A stretch of 64,000 nt of DNA from Planctomycetota bacterium (GCA_021851715.1 JAJZCR010000006.1:1-64000), one strand, 5' to 3'; numbered from the stretch's first letter, positions 1 through 8,499 are shown. The notes: generated by a model from the letters alone, not told the origin. Translations and numbers: made by a program.

Positions 1-141
1 ATCGGCCTGCCGCCCTTATTTAAACGCAATAAAACGACCCGTTGTCTCATATCTGCGGGTAACGCCTTTGGTCGCCCATGCACAAGTCAGCTTCAGTCAA
101 GCGGTTTAGGACAACGCAACCCGCTCCGATGAGCCATGCTG
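1..141. other. Non-coding stretch before tRNA-Ser
   Basis: No open frame with a credible start or ribosome binding site is visible here, and no RNA structure is recognised. It probably holds the distal upstream region of the tRNA promoter and the end of an intergenic space that begins outside the window. Confidence 0.4.
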
Positions 142-171
142 TTGCGATAGTCGTTGAGCGTACGGTATGAT
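142..171 (+). promoter_or_regulatory. Probable sigma-70 promoter of tRNA-Ser
   Basis: TTGCGA (142-147) and TATGAT (166-171) are separated by 18 bases and lie 13 bases upstream of the mature tRNA 5' end. This is a reasonable fit to TTGACA/TATAAT. Transcription start is inferred near 178. Confidence 0.5.
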
Positions 172-184
172 AAGGCTTTAAGCC

Positions 185-271
185 GGAGAGATGGCTGAGT
201 GGCTGAAGGCGCCGGTTTCGAAAACCGGTTAGGGCGCAAGTCCTACTAGGGTTCGAATCCCTATCTCTCCG
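185..271 (+). tRNA. tRNA-Ser (anticodon CGA)
   Basis: The acceptor arms GGAGAGA (185-191) and TCTCTCC pair fully. The anticodon stem CCGGT/ACCGG encloses the loop TTCGAAA, giving anticodon CGA, which reads UCG. A long variable arm and the T-loop GGTTCGAATCC are present, as expected for a class II serine tRNA. The CCA end is not encoded. A run of eight T follows directly (272-279) and may help end transcription. Confidence 0.95.
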
Positions 272-382
272 TTTTTTTTGCCGGTGCTCCGACAGAAAAA
301 CCCATCATCTGGACAAAGGCAACGGACCTTTTATGCACCTGCACCAGAGCAGTGCTGATACACTCGGAAAAACCGCAACCAC

Positions 383-994
383 TTACCAGTTGACGCTGGG
401 GGGCTTGCCAATGAGAGCAGCTACGCGTCTGGCAATAATTTTAGATTGGTTCTGTTGTCGCCGGGCATACTGGGCTTTAAGTTCATTGATCTTCTGCATC
501 AAGTGGTCCAGTTCCAGCTTGCGAATCTGTTGCCGAACTCCAAATTGTTCCGAGACAATATTCAGCAGCCGCATACGCAGATGTTTCGTCTGTTGCCACG
601 TCAGGCCCGGCTGGCGCAATCGATCCGCCAGGTTAAAGGACTGATGGGTAAGCGAAAGATCTTTAATGGTCAACGAAAACAGTTGCGGATCGGACTTCTG
701 CAGATTTTCAAGCCTGCGGAAGTTGGGTGCCGCGGCGCTGACCAGTCTCACGAATTTTGCCGGGTTTGATCGCCGCAAGGTCAAAGCTTCGTGATACACC
801 GACGGATCCGTGGTTTGCAAAAACTGCAGGATTTTCTGAATTTGCGGCGGCGTCAATTGGGATGGCTGGTGCGGCGGTGCGCCACAGGCCGCACGGGCCA
901 AAGTCAAAGTCAGCGCGGCTACACAGGCGATCATGCCGCCGCGTACGTATTTGGCAAAATGACTGGAAACATGACTGAAACAAAGTCTGGACAT
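383..994 (-). CDS. Secreted hypothetical protein of the ECF sigma unit
   Basis: I do not recognise the family. The protein is about 203 aa. I chose the ATG at 994 because AAAGGAG stands seven bases before it; a longer frame starts at 1027 without such a site. Residues about 10-40 form a signal peptide with a hydrophobic stretch ending near ARAACG. The mature part is rich in Gln, Leu and Arg and looks helical, with a basic coiled-coil-like C-terminal half. It lies downstream of the anti-sigma gene on the same strand, so it may be a periplasmic partner of that stress circuit. That role is inferred from position only. Confidence 0.7.
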   Translation of the reverse strand: MSRLCFSHVSSHFAKYVRGGMIACVAALTLTLARAACGAPPHQPSQLTPPQIQKILQFLQTTDPSVYHEALTLRRSNPAKFVRLVSAAAPNFRRLENLQKSDPQLFSLTIKDLSLTHQSFNLADRLRQPGLTWQQTKHLRMRLLNIVSEQFGVRQQIRKLELDHLMQKINELKAQYARRQQNQSKIIARRVAALIGKPPSVNW

Positions 995-1111
995 CAAATC
1001 AACTCCTTTGCAATACCGGGCGCTCAAGCGGCCGGTAATTATTTAAACCACCGGGTCTGCCAATGCAAGATCACAAGTCATTGTGCCAGCCGCCGCAGAA
1101 TACGGCGTATT

Positions 1112-1726
1112 TCATTCCGACGGCTGGCCGGTCGCTGAAGAGGCCGCGGCGGTGGCAACCTTATCCAGAGCCTGCAACAGCCGCATCATGTTGATGTTGC
1201 CGATGCTGGAAGTGGCGGCCAGGCCGTGGGTTGCCCGCAAAGCGGCGATTTCGTGTGAAACCACAGCGTAGGTGGAATCCGGCTGATTGGGCAGCGAGGC
1301 ATGGGCCACATCCCGGAAGGCGGATTCCGCATCCCGCATGCGTTGATGGCGGGCCAAGGTGCGCATTTGCACGGCGTAAATACCGCCGGCAATAACCAGG
1401 CATGCCGCCATGCCGGACGCCACGGAAAGTGCTTGAAAACACAGCCGACTCCATTGGCGGTGGCGTTGTTGCCGGCGCTGTTCCCGAAGTGCGGCATGAA
1501 TTCCAGCTTTGATCGACTCGGCCACGCGGGCCTTGGCCGCCGGATCGGCGTCGTCCTGAAAACGCGGCAAAGACCGCAGCATGTTAAAGCGGCTGCGGAT
1601 CAATTCATATTCAAGATGAGCTGCAGGATAGACCTCCACATGTGTTTGCAGCCGGCGGGCCGCCTGAGGCCCGAGTTCTCCCGATACATCCAACAAGCAG
1701 GTTTGGGAAAGGCTAAGATTTTTCAT
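1112..1726 (-). CDS. Membrane anti-sigma factor-like protein (no zinc motif)
   Basis: A protein of 204 aa with one hydrophobic segment near residues 107-130 (ALSVASGMAACLVIAGGIYA), preceded by a basic stretch that suggests a cytoplasmic N-terminus. The start at 1726 has a strong GGAGGTGA site and overlaps the ECF sigma gene stop by 14 bases, so the two are translationally coupled. This topology and placement fit an anti-sigma factor holding the ECF sigma at the membrane. The usual His-x3-Cys-x2-Cys zinc signature is missing: the matching region has His residues (HVEVYPAAH) but no CxxC. The anti-sigma role is therefore inferred from context and architecture. Confidence 0.65.
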   Translation of the reverse strand: MKNLSLSQTCLLDVSGELGPQAARRLQTHVEVYPAAHLEYELIRSRFNMLRSLPRFQDDADPAAKARVAESIKAGIHAALREQRRQQRHRQWSRLCFQALSVASGMAACLVIAGGIYAVQMRTLARHQRMRDAESAFRDVAHASLPNQPDSTYAVVSHEIAALRATHGLAATSSIGNINMMRLLQALDKVATAAASSATGQPSE

Positions 1727-2294
1727 CGGTCACCTCCATAAGTAGACGAAGCTTGCCCATGGCCCGATGGGCCCTGGCCAGCACGGTTCCAATGGGGCAG
1801 TTGAGAACGCGGGCGATGTCCTTGAAGGGCATGTCGCCATAGTGTCGCAGCAAAAGAACCTGACGATCCATTTCCGAGAGGCGACCCAAAGCGGTTTCCA
1901 TCCGTATGACATCTTCATCGCGCTGGATGAGATCCGCAGGTATGGGTGATTTACCTGGTAAATCGTCGGTAATGTCATTGGTTCCGTCACCATCTTTACT
2001 CACAATCGATCGCACAGGCCTGCGGGCAGTGACGCGCCCGTGGTCTCTTACCAGATTTACTAAAATGCGAAAAAGCCACGCCTCAAACTTGCCCTGATGG
2101 TCGTACCTTTCCAATTTCTGTACGATTCTCAGGAACGTTTCTTGAACCAGATCTCTGGCCAATTCGCTGTTATTGGTCGCCCGCAAGGCGTACCCATAAA
2201 GCCTTTGCCAGTAGGCGTCCACCAGCGCATCCCAAGCGGCCGTATCACCGCGCCGGCATCCCGCCAGCATGACCGTAATGGCGTCCGAATCCAT
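1713..2294 (-). CDS. RNA polymerase ECF-type sigma factor
   Basis: A 193-aa sigma-70 family protein. Region 2 (about residues 20-90) shows the core-binding ELARDLVQETFLRI segment and the FEAWLFRILVNLVRD segment. Region 4 (about 125-185) contains LSEMDRQVLLLRHYGDMPFK followed by a helix-turn-helix with the IGTVLARAHRAMGKLR recognition region. There is no region 1 or 3, as in ECF sigmas. It heads a three-gene unit with the membrane anti-sigma candidate and a secreted protein, a layout typical of envelope or stress signalling. Its target promoter is not known. Confidence 0.93.
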   Translation of the reverse strand: MDSDAITVMLAGCRRGDTAAWDALVDAYWQRLYGYALRATNNSELARDLVQETFLRIVQKLERYDHQGKFEAWLFRILVNLVRDHGRVTARRPVRSIVSKDGDGTNDITDDLPGKSPIPADLIQRDEDVIRMETALGRLSEMDRQVLLLRHYGDMPFKDIARVLNCPIGTVLARAHRAMGKLRLLMEVTDEKS

Positions 2295-2433
2295 GCGCTG
2301 TCATACCTCTTGTTACAACGACCCGTCTGCTCTGTTATTGCAGGCGTGCCTCGCTTTTATATCGACCCAAACACACCTTCTGGTCCAAAGCCGCGCACCC
2401 GGCCCGCACCCGCAAATTGGCCGCCACGCGTAC

Positions 2434-2462
2434 TTGCAACTCCCACAGCCACTCATTATACT
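2434..2462 (+). promoter_or_regulatory. Sigma-70 promoter of rpsU
   Basis: TTGCAA (2434-2439) and TATACT (2457-2462) are separated by exactly 17 bases and stand 45 bases before the S21 start codon. This is one of the best -35/-10 matches in the window and fits a highly expressed ribosomal gene. Confidence 0.65.
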
Positions 2463-2507
2463 AATTTTCTTGGATTCAACGATGGTTTAACTAAAGGTTG
2501 GTCTGGT

Positions 2508-2729
2508 ATGCTCAAGGTAAAGGCTCGTGGGAACGAAACAGTTGAACAAATGCTGCGCCGCTTCAAAAAGCTCTGCGAAAAAGAGGGGCTTATCAAAGAT
2601 ATGAAACGCATTGCCTATTATGAAAAGCCGAGCGAAAGAAATCGGCGGCAGTTGCGCAAGGCTCAGAAACGCGAACAACGCACTTTGTTTGAAGCTAACA
2701 ATCCGCCTTCCGTTAACCCCGGCACCTGA
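2508..2729 (+). CDS. rpsU: 30S ribosomal protein S21
   Basis: A 73-aa protein, within the family size range. It starts MLKVKARGNETVEQMLRRFK, which carries the conserved S21 N-terminal pattern, followed by the KRIAYYEKPSERNRR segment and a basic tail. S21 binds the 30S subunit near the anti-Shine-Dalgarno region of 16S rRNA and helps initiation. The frame extends much further upstream, but the native start is the ATG at 2508, after AAAGG and a good promoter. The last 15 residues (LFEANNPPSVNPGT) extend beyond the conserved core. A SUFU-domain gene follows 22 bases later. Confidence 0.95.
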   Translation: MLKVKARGNETVEQMLRRFKKLCEKEGLIKDMKRIAYYEKPSERNRRQLRKAQKREQRTLFEANNPPSVNPGT

Positions 2730-2751
2730 ATTCAGTCGGCTTCAGTTATCC

Positions 2752-3429
2752 ATGCAAGCTCACGACGAAGAATCCCGGCGCATCTGGTTTGAAAAGATCT
2801 GGATCGATCGCGAAGAGCGGATTTATCCGGCTATTTTCGGCACCTTTTCCAAAACCATCTTTCCTCTGCCAGCGCAGCTCTTCCACCAATTGGGTTGCGA
2901 AAACGCAGACCCCAGTTGGCTAACGCATGCCGTACTCGAATCGCCGCCCCAGCCGGACCGGCCCAACTGGGCGTATGTTACCACCGCGTTGTCCAATCCA
3001 TGGGGAATTCATCCGCAGGATATCCAACCGGGACAATACAGCGGCCTGGGCTGTGAACTGGTGATGCAATCACCACACCAGGCCGACTGGTGCGTGCGTG
3101 TGCTGCAATGGCTGGCCGCGGTGAATATTCTGACCGCCAGCGGAAAGCTGCGCGGTGAACTCATTGAGCCGCTGGATCGCATTGCGTTGGGAGGTCCGTT
3201 GGACGGCCTGCCGACATGCCTCATCCGAAATGTCTTGATCTGCCGGCCGGATCACATTCCGGCGAGTTTTGATCTGGCTTCGGGCCGCGTGGACCTGCTT
3301 TTATGCGTTGGAATAACCGATGCGGAAATATCCTTTGCCCAGGCTCAAAGCAGTGAGGGGCTGTTGAAACTGCTTCGCCATTGCCAATACCTTCCCGTTA
3401 CCGATCCGATCCGACCAAGTTCCGTTTAA
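2752..3429 (+). CDS. Suppressor-of-fused (SUFU) domain protein
   Basis: A 225-aa cytoplasmic protein without signal or membrane segments. It resembles bacterial SUFU-domain proteins: an early IYPAIFGTFSKTIFPLP segment, the WAYVTTALSNPW motif, SGLGCELVMQSP, and a late VDLLLCVGITDAEISFA segment. Bacterial SUFU proteins are often found in polymorphic toxin immunity or remain uncharacterised, and no toxin partner is visible here. I chose the ATG at 2752, 22 bases after rpsU, although the frame is open further upstream through rpsU. It is probably cotranscribed with rpsU. Confidence 0.8.
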   Translation: MQAHDEESRRIWFEKIWIDREERIYPAIFGTFSKTIFPLPAQLFHQLGCENADPSWLTHAVLESPPQPDRPNWAYVTTALSNPWGIHPQDIQPGQYSGLGCELVMQSPHQADWCVRVLQWLAAVNILTASGKLRGELIEPLDRIALGGPLDGLPTCLIRNVLICRPDHIPASFDLASGRVDLLLCVGITDAEISFAQAQSSEGLLKLLRHCQYLPVTDPIRPSSV

Positions 3430-3459
3430 CCGATCCGCCGGGCGGCGATCGCTGCGCTT

Positions 3460-4059
3460 TCAGGCGGCAAATGCCTTTTGGATACGCTCGGACAACTGTT
3501 GAATTTTAGCCGGTTGCATCACGGGTACGCTGCCGCGGATATCCATCTCAGCATGCAGTGGAACCCAACTTTTACAACCGGCATAAGCGGGATGATGGAC
3601 AATGGTCGTTGGCGTGGCCAGCAAAAATGTCTCCAGCAACAGCAGATACAGCGGGGAATTGGGGCGATAGCCAAAACGCATGTCCAGCAGAGGTTTGTCC
3701 CAGAGATAAAGTTCGTCCAGAGCCTCCAGGGCCGCCCGGTGCGGCACACGAAATATATGCCGTACCCTGGCCCAGGATTTCACTAAAATCTGCTCCGGCT
3801 CTGAGGACAGTATGGACATGCGACTCCGCCACGACGGCTTTACACTTTCCGCTTTCTGATGCAGGTAGGTCGGCAGCAGCAAAAATTCACGATGTTCCAG
3901 TTCAAATTCACCCGCAGCATCGTAAATGCCACCTTTCCGAAGCAAGACCGCCTGTTGGCCCTGCTCCAGAGCGGTGCAGATGATTGCCCATTCCTTCAGA
4001 CCAACGCCAAGCGAAGTGGGCTGTGGCGCGACGACCATTTCCACGGATTCTTTTTTCAT
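3460..4059 (-). CDS. DUF1802 family protein
   Basis: About 199 aa from the chosen start MKKESVEM; a longer frame begins at 4104. The sequence LKEWAIICTALEQGQQAVLL followed by RKGGIYD and then LEHREFLLLPTYLHQ matches the DUF1802 signature, in which a KEW start and an HREF/PTYxHQ motif recur. Conserved charged residues suggest an enzyme or nucleic-acid-related role, but the function is unknown. It converges with the SUFU gene, whose stop is 30 bases away. Confidence 0.8.
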   Translation of the reverse strand: MKKESVEMVVAPQPTSLGVGLKEWAIICTALEQGQQAVLLRKGGIYDAAGEFELEHREFLLLPTYLHQKAESVKPSWRSRMSILSSEPEQILVKSWARVRHIFRVPHRAALEALDELYLWDKPLLDMRFGYRPNSPLYLLLLETFLLATPTTIVHHPAYAGCKSWVPLHAEMDIRGSVPVMQPAKIQQLSERIQKAFAA

Positions 4060-4211
4060 GGCGCTTATTCTAGCCCAATCCTGCCCTGCCATGCCAGTGT
4101 CCATGGGCGAGACGATTTTCCAGGCGGTACCGACCAGTTGCAGACCTGGCCTGATGGATGCTATAAATGAGCACGGTTTGACTGGATCATGGACGATCAG
4201 GAGTCTTCATC

Positions 4212-4991
4212 GTGCGCACAAGCCTCACCGCCGAAGCACCTGGAAAACGACAAATAGCTATTCATTGGTTGACGGATGGCAGCCAGGTTCAGGCTCTGCT
4301 GGAACAGCGTCATCGCAAAAGCATTTTTCTCATCAGCGCTGGCGATGTCCTCAACCAGGTCGTGAAGATTCTAGCCAGCTCCACTCGGCGCAGCGGTTCG
4401 ATGGTGGTGTTATTTTGTCCGCGCGTGCAGATTTTGCCCTGCCTCCATCGCGGCATGGACCGCCTTATCTATATGGACCCAGCCGGTGCGTGTTCCGCAA
4501 AACAAACCCTGGAAATTCTGGAAGCACCGGACCGGCGTGAACGGCTTATCGGTGTGCTGCCGGATGCGGGTACAGCCACTGTCACCTTCTGGTCCGGCGA
4601 ATTACGCCCCCTGGTGGTGCCGGCCGATTGGATTGGCCAGCGAGCACGCACAGTGAAATTCTCAGCGGGCGCATGGCGCATCGCTGATGGCGGGCGCACG
4701 GTTGAGATTGGATCAGGCAAACTCGCGGCACACGAGATTCTCTGTCAATATCATGCCCAATTTCGCCGGGAATTTCGCCGTCGACAGTGGGCGGCAGACG
4801 AATCCCTAGGTGGACAGGTGCGCGTGCTGCGCAGAAAGCTGGGACTCAGGCGGGAGGATTTTCCCGGCATTGACGCTAAAACCGTTGCCCGAATCGAACG
4901 TCATGAAATTCGCCGCCCTCAGCGCGAAACCCTACGGCTTATTGCCCAGACATTGGGGCTTTCTGATGAACATCACCAAGATGAAAACTGA
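4212..4991 (+). CDS. Hypothetical protein with C-terminal HTH (XRE-like) domain
   Basis: A 259-aa protein. The N-terminal 190 residues are not recognised; they include a hydrophobic patch at SMVVLFCPRVQILPCL and no clear motif. The last 60 residues (VRVLRRKLGLRREDFPGI, then KTVARIERHEIRRPQ, then TLRLIAQTLGLSD) look like an XRE/Cro-type helix-turn-helix. An HTH at the C-terminus is the reverse of the usual order, which suggests the N-terminal part is a sensor or enzyme. The gene overlaps the next one by about 26 bases, so the two may be coupled. Confidence 0.6.
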   Translation: MRTSLTAEAPGKRQIAIHWLTDGSQVQALLEQRHRKSIFLISAGDVLNQVVKILASSTRRSGSMVVLFCPRVQILPCLHRGMDRLIYMDPAGACSAKQTLEILEAPDRRERLIGVLPDAGTATVTFWSGELRPLVVPADWIGQRARTVKFSAGAWRIADGGRTVEIGSGKLAAHEILCQYHAQFRREFRRRQWAADESLGGQVRVLRRKLGLRREDFPGIDAKTVARIERHEIRRPQRETLRLIAQTLGLSDEHHQDEN

Positions 4992-5808
4992 TGTGTCGCT
5001 TTCCGCCAGCCTGGCCATCGATGCCCTTGGTCCGGACTTGCGAGGGGCGATGAGCGTAGCCCGTGACGCGGGGTTTGTCGGCATTGCCGCGGCCAATCAT
5101 CATCCGGAGTTGGCCAGTTTGGATTTCGGCCCGACCGCACGGCGGCACTTCCGCCATCTGTTGCAGCGGCAGCATTTACGCCTGACTTGCGTTCGGGCCG
5201 TTTCAACGCGGGGTGGATTGTTTGATTCCAAAACACTCGACCAGGTTATGACCTCGGCGGTGGGGGCTATTCGCCTGGCCTACGATCTGAGGGCTGCCGC
5301 TGTTAGCCTTTACGCAGGCGCTCCGGCAAGGTCGTCGGAATCAACTGTTCCGCTGTCGGAAGCGGTGGTAGCCGCTGCGCAATCGTTGGCGGGTGAAGCC
5401 GACCGGGCCGGCCTGAAATTGTGCCTTTCCAGCAGTTCCATTGATTTTCTCCTGGAACTATTTGGCCGTCTGGGAGCTGGCCACGTACGGGCGAATCTGG
5501 ATACCGCCCGCTTGGCGCTGGATGGGCCGGACCTCCTGCAAGCCGCTGATCGATTAGGCCCGTGGGTAGGAATGTGGACCCTTGCCGATGGCATCAGAAC
5601 CAAGACATCGTTTCGTCCGACGGAATTAGGCCATGGAGATCTGCCGGTGGCGGAAATCCTGGTCCGCACCGATGGTCTCAACTGGTCCGGCGATTTACTG
5701 GTGGATGTCCGCGATCTGCCCAATCCACAGCAGGGGGCCAGGACTGCGGCCCTCGTGTTACGCTCCGCCCGGCTGCAGCGAGCCTCCGACCACCATGGCC
5801 CAGCGTAA
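4966..5808 (+). CDS. Sugar phosphate isomerase/epimerase-like TIM-barrel protein
   Basis: About 280 aa starting MNITKMKTDVSLSASL; the next ATG at 4981 is also possible. The fold reads as an AP-endonuclease-2 type (xylose isomerase-like) TIM barrel: repeated beta-alpha units, an N-terminal substrate segment, the GFVGIAAANHHPEL strand and the HVRANLDTARLALDG segment where metal ligands normally sit. Several canonical metal ligands (Glu, Asp, His, Glu) are hard to assign, so catalytic activity is uncertain. It overlaps the upstream HTH gene and ends about 150 bases before the next promoter. Confidence 0.6.
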   Translation: MNITKMKTDVSLSASLAIDALGPDLRGAMSVARDAGFVGIAAANHHPELASLDFGPTARRHFRHLLQRQHLRLTCVRAVSTRGGLFDSKTLDQVMTSAVGAIRLAYDLRAAAVSLYAGAPARSSESTVPLSEAVVAAAQSLAGEADRAGLKLCLSSSSIDFLLELFGRLGAGHVRANLDTARLALDGPDLLQAADRLGPWVGMWTLADGIRTKTSFRPTELGHGDLPVAEILVRTDGLNWSGDLLVDVRDLPNPQQGARTAALVLRSARLQRASDHHGPA

Positions 5809-5952
5809 AGCAGAACATCCGTAACTGATGACAGAATGGATAGTATGGGCTTTCCAGCAGAGTAATTATTTAGCTCTGATTAATGAGCACGGCCAAGTCA
5901 CCCGCCGGTATCACCACGGTTTGTGGCATTAGGTTTTCGCCACGGACGTTGC

Positions 5953-5958
5953 TATAAT
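5953..5958 (+). promoter_or_regulatory. TATAAT -10 element of the coiled-coil protein gene
   Basis: A perfect TATAAT lies 27 bases upstream of the ATG at 5986. No convincing -35 was found at 16-18 bases. The element implies a start site near 5965. That argues for the 5986 start codon over the in-frame ATG at 5962. Confidence 0.4.
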
Positions 5959-5985
5959 TAGATGTGGATTTTGGCGGAGTTGGCC

Positions 5986-6738
5986 ATGGGTGTTTTTTCG
6001 CAATTGAGGCGGTTTTTTCGGACCAGTGGACCGGAAGTGATCGATTACGAGGCCTATCCGCAGTATGCGGAAAATGATTCACCGGCAACCGCTTCGGAAT
6101 ATGCGGCGACGGGTACCGACGGACCAAATCCGGCCGTGCTAAGGCGGGTTGGGCCGGGGGCGGTATTTTCCGAACCGAATCATTACAAACTACAGCAAAG
6201 TTACGATTCTCTTTTGCAGACGGTACAGGAGTTACGCTCCGCATTGGATGGCCAGAGGCAGCGGCAGGAAGAGATGCTTTCGCGGCTGGGTACGTTGCCC
6301 CATGCGGTGGAAACGCTGCCCCAGACCAGCAAAATGCAGGCGGAAATGCTGCAGGTGATCAATGATCAGTTGGCCATGCATTCGGAGCGGCAGCGACGGA
6401 TCAGAGAAATATCAGCCGGACTTGCAGGAGCCACCAAAGACCATAGTGAAATGTTGCGGACCATTCGGGAACAAATTGAAACCGGCAACGAAATTGACCG
6501 GCAACTGGTGGAATCCTTCAACCGCTTTTCGATTATGATAGACCGGCTGCAAGCGGCCAATCATCACGCGGTGGAATGCCTGAGCCAGGTGCGTGACACT
6601 TGTGCCGTTTCGGCCATGCAGATGCATGAATGGGTGGAAAAATCACGGGTGCGTGGCACTTGGATGCTCAACGGTGCCTTTGCCATGGCCCTGATCGCAT
6701 TTCTTATCGCCGTGTTCGTGCTTATTCAACATTTGTAA
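5986..6738 (+). CDS. Coiled-coil protein with C-terminal membrane anchor
   Basis: About 250 aa starting MGVFSQLRRFFRTSG. Residues about 65-215 are long amphipathic helices rich in Gln, Glu, Arg and Met, with heptad spacing of a coiled coil. A final segment (GAFAMALIAFLIAVFVLIQHL) is one transmembrane helix with almost no residues after it, so this is a tail-anchored cytoplasmic protein. The family is not recognised. The layout recalls proteins that scaffold envelope or division complexes, but nothing in the sequence proves that. It converges with the YdjC-like gene, overlapping by 17 bases. Confidence 0.7.
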   Translation: MGVFSQLRRFFRTSGPEVIDYEAYPQYAENDSPATASEYAATGTDGPNPAVLRRVGPGAVFSEPNHYKLQQSYDSLLQTVQELRSALDGQRQRQEEMLSRLGTLPHAVETLPQTSKMQAEMLQVINDQLAMHSERQRRIREISAGLAGATKDHSEMLRTIREQIETGNEIDRQLVESFNRFSIMIDRLQAANHHAVECLSQVRDTCAVSAMQMHEWVEKSRVRGTWMLNGAFAMALIAFLIAVFVLIQHL

Positions 6739-7582
6739 GAGGCGGCCTTGCCGCACCTTCGCAGTTGCCGTAATGAACGAGCTTCACCCCCAAGGCGGTA
6801 CATCGTGCTTTTACAGCGGCATCCACCAAGGCGTCCTGTTCCAGCGAACGCTCGGCAAGTAAGCGGGTGTGCTGGCGAGTCAGTCCGACCGGATTTCCTG
6901 GGTGAACCATCACCTCGCCGGTGCCTGGCGGTAAATGTTGCAACAAGGCTTGCCAAGTTTGGGTGGACATATTGCCGGTAGCGCTTAATCCAAAAAACCA
7001 ATCGGTGGTGCGGCTGCCTGCGGCTGTGATTCGTGGCTGTAGACCGGCGGCCAGGTGGGCCAGTACCGTGTAAGCAGGCCTGGTTTTGTAGCCGGGTATA
7101 GATACTTCCCGGGCGCAGCGGATAAAGCCAATGTTGTAGGAGCGGGAGAGCTCAATGGTTATCTTAGCCAACGGTGGCCAATGGTGAATATGTTTGTGCG
7201 AATCAAGATGGGTGGGAATAATCTTATGGGCCATGGTGAATTCAATCTGGGCCGCCCATTCCCTTTGCACTTCGCGGCGAGCGCGGCCGGATATGCTGAC
7301 CTTAGCCAGCAGGGTAGGTAACCCGCGACAAAAATTGCCCTGTCCATCCACCAGGCTGCACAGGTTGCTGGTTATCGGCCGCCCCTGCGTCAGTCCCAGA
7401 TGAATTCCCACGCCCAAGTCCGGATTTTCTCCGGCCAGGGCCATAGCCCGCAGGGTGTCGGGCATATTGGCCATCAGTGTCGTGCTGGTTAATATGCCGT
7501 GACGATGGGCGTCAATGATGCCGTCGGTAATGCCGGGTGAAAAGCCGAAATCATCGGCATTGATGATTAAAGAGGTAGTCAC
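6722..7582 (-). CDS. YdjC/ChbG-type carbohydrate deacetylase (HpnK-like)
   Basis: About 286 aa. It starts at a GTG (7582) giving the typical opening TTSLIINADDFGFSPGIT; the frame is open further upstream but the extension runs into the neighbouring gene and is not conserved in style. The metal-binding set is visible: the DD of NADDFG, the HLGL near residue 70, and the HLDSHKHIHHWP histidines near residue 135. The family removes N-acetyl groups from chito-oligosaccharides (ChbG) or is linked to hopanoid synthesis (HpnK). No hopanoid genes are visible here, so the substrate is open. No clear Shine-Dalgarno site precedes the GTG. Confidence 0.8.
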   Translation of the reverse strand: MTTSLIINADDFGFSPGITDGIIDAHRHGILTSTTLMANMPDTLRAMALAGENPDLGVGIHLGLTQGRPITSNLCSLVDGQGNFCRGLPTLLAKVSISGRARREVQREWAAQIEFTMAHKIIPTHLDSHKHIHHWPPLAKITIELSRSYNIGFIRCAREVSIPGYKTRPAYTVLAHLAAGLQPRITAAGSRTTDWFFGLSATGNMSTQTWQALLQHLPPGTGEVMVHPGNPVGLTRQHTRLLAERSLEQDALVDAAVKARCTALGVKLVHYGNCEGAARPPLTNVE

Positions 7583-7604
7583 ACATGATACTATGGTCGC
7601 AGAA

Positions 7605-8288
7605 TCAGTTTTCAGCAACTGGTCGGAACACGCGCACGTAAAGCAGGCGGCTGCCCCAATTGCTGGCACGCTGAAAAGTGGGTTGAAGCACATCCAGACG
7701 ATATCCGCGAATGGCTCCGCCGCGATCAAGCACTGGAACGGGCCGGCTGTTGTCGTAGCCGGGTACACTGACCAGGCAATGGAACGGAATGATGTGCGTA
7801 TCCGCTGCTACCAATCGGCCGGCGTTGGTATGCACACTGGCCCCGGATGCGGTGGTGGTGCCCGTGAAAGGCCAGCAGCAACGACGGTCTGGGGCGTAGC
7901 TGGTAACGCGCATAAGCAGCGTCTTCCAGTACACATACTTACGTCCATGGAACCAGAACGCGGTTGGGGGTTGAGTTGCAGTCGCGTGGCCGACAATTAC
8001 GCGAGATAATGCCGAGGCGTTACCGGCGGCGGTAGCGGGGCGGGCATGAATAGGCATGACGACGCTGAAAATGCCGGTGGCCACTTGCTGTGCCGGAACC
8101 ATCGCCTGTAAGGTGTTATCGGACGGTTGGATCGCCGATCCCGAAACCGCCTCCGCTAACAAGTGTGGAACCGCGCGGGGGCGCAAAAACATCGATATGG
8201 CACCGAGGACCAGCATGAAAAGTCCAAGCAGGCCGGCCAATTCTCCCTTGGATAAGGGCTTGCGGTATCGGTGACGACGATGCTTCAT
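7605..8288 (-). CDS. 3D-domain (double-psi beta-barrel) envelope protein
   Basis: About 227 aa. The ATG at 8288 is preferred because CTGGAG lies eight bases before it; the in-frame GTG at 8297 overlaps that site. A basic N-terminus and one hydrophobic helix (ELAGLLGLFMLVLGAISMFL) indicate a membrane anchor or signal. The C-terminal 100 residues match the 3D domain (VTSYAP, VAADTHIIPFHCLVSVPGY, VLDRGGAIRGYRLDV, then the WG end). In MltA and Rpf-type proteins this domain belongs to peptidoglycan-cleaving enzymes, and its three conserved aspartates can be placed here. The likely role is cell-wall turnover. Confidence 0.78.
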   Translation of the reverse strand: MKHRRHRYRKPLSKGELAGLLGLFMLVLGAISMFLRPRAVPHLLAEAVSGSAIQPSDNTLQAMVPAQQVATGIFSVVMPIHARPATAAGNASALSRVIVGHATATQPPTAFWFHGRKYVYWKTLLMRVTSYAPDRRCCWPFTGTTTASGASVHTNAGRLVAADTHIIPFHCLVSVPGYDNSRPVPVLDRGGAIRGYRLDVLQPTFQRASNWGSRLLYVRVFRPVAEN

Positions 8289-8358
8289 CAGGTTCACTCC
8301 AGCAGTGGTTAGTCGAAGCGGCGACTTCCGTGTTGCCAGTGAGAACTTAATTAGAACG

Positions 8359-8372
8359 AATCATCCATGATT
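8359..8372. promoter_or_regulatory. Perfect dyad AATCAT-cc-ATGATT upstream of the 3D-domain gene
   Basis: Six-base perfect inverted arms with a two-base centre, 71-84 bases upstream of the 8288 start codon. It lies just downstream (in the minus direction) of a weak promoter candidate with GATAAT at 8380-8385. Such a position suits an operator, but the binding protein is unknown and a chance palindrome is possible. Confidence 0.3.
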
Positions 8373-8499
8373 GAGTTGTATTATCCCGAAATGGGGTGAC
8401 AAAGCAAGCGAAAACGCCGCCGATTTCCATTATTCGTATAAAGAAATTATAGCTCGAAATGGGACGCCGTTTATCAACCAGGCTGGCGTTCGGGTTACA

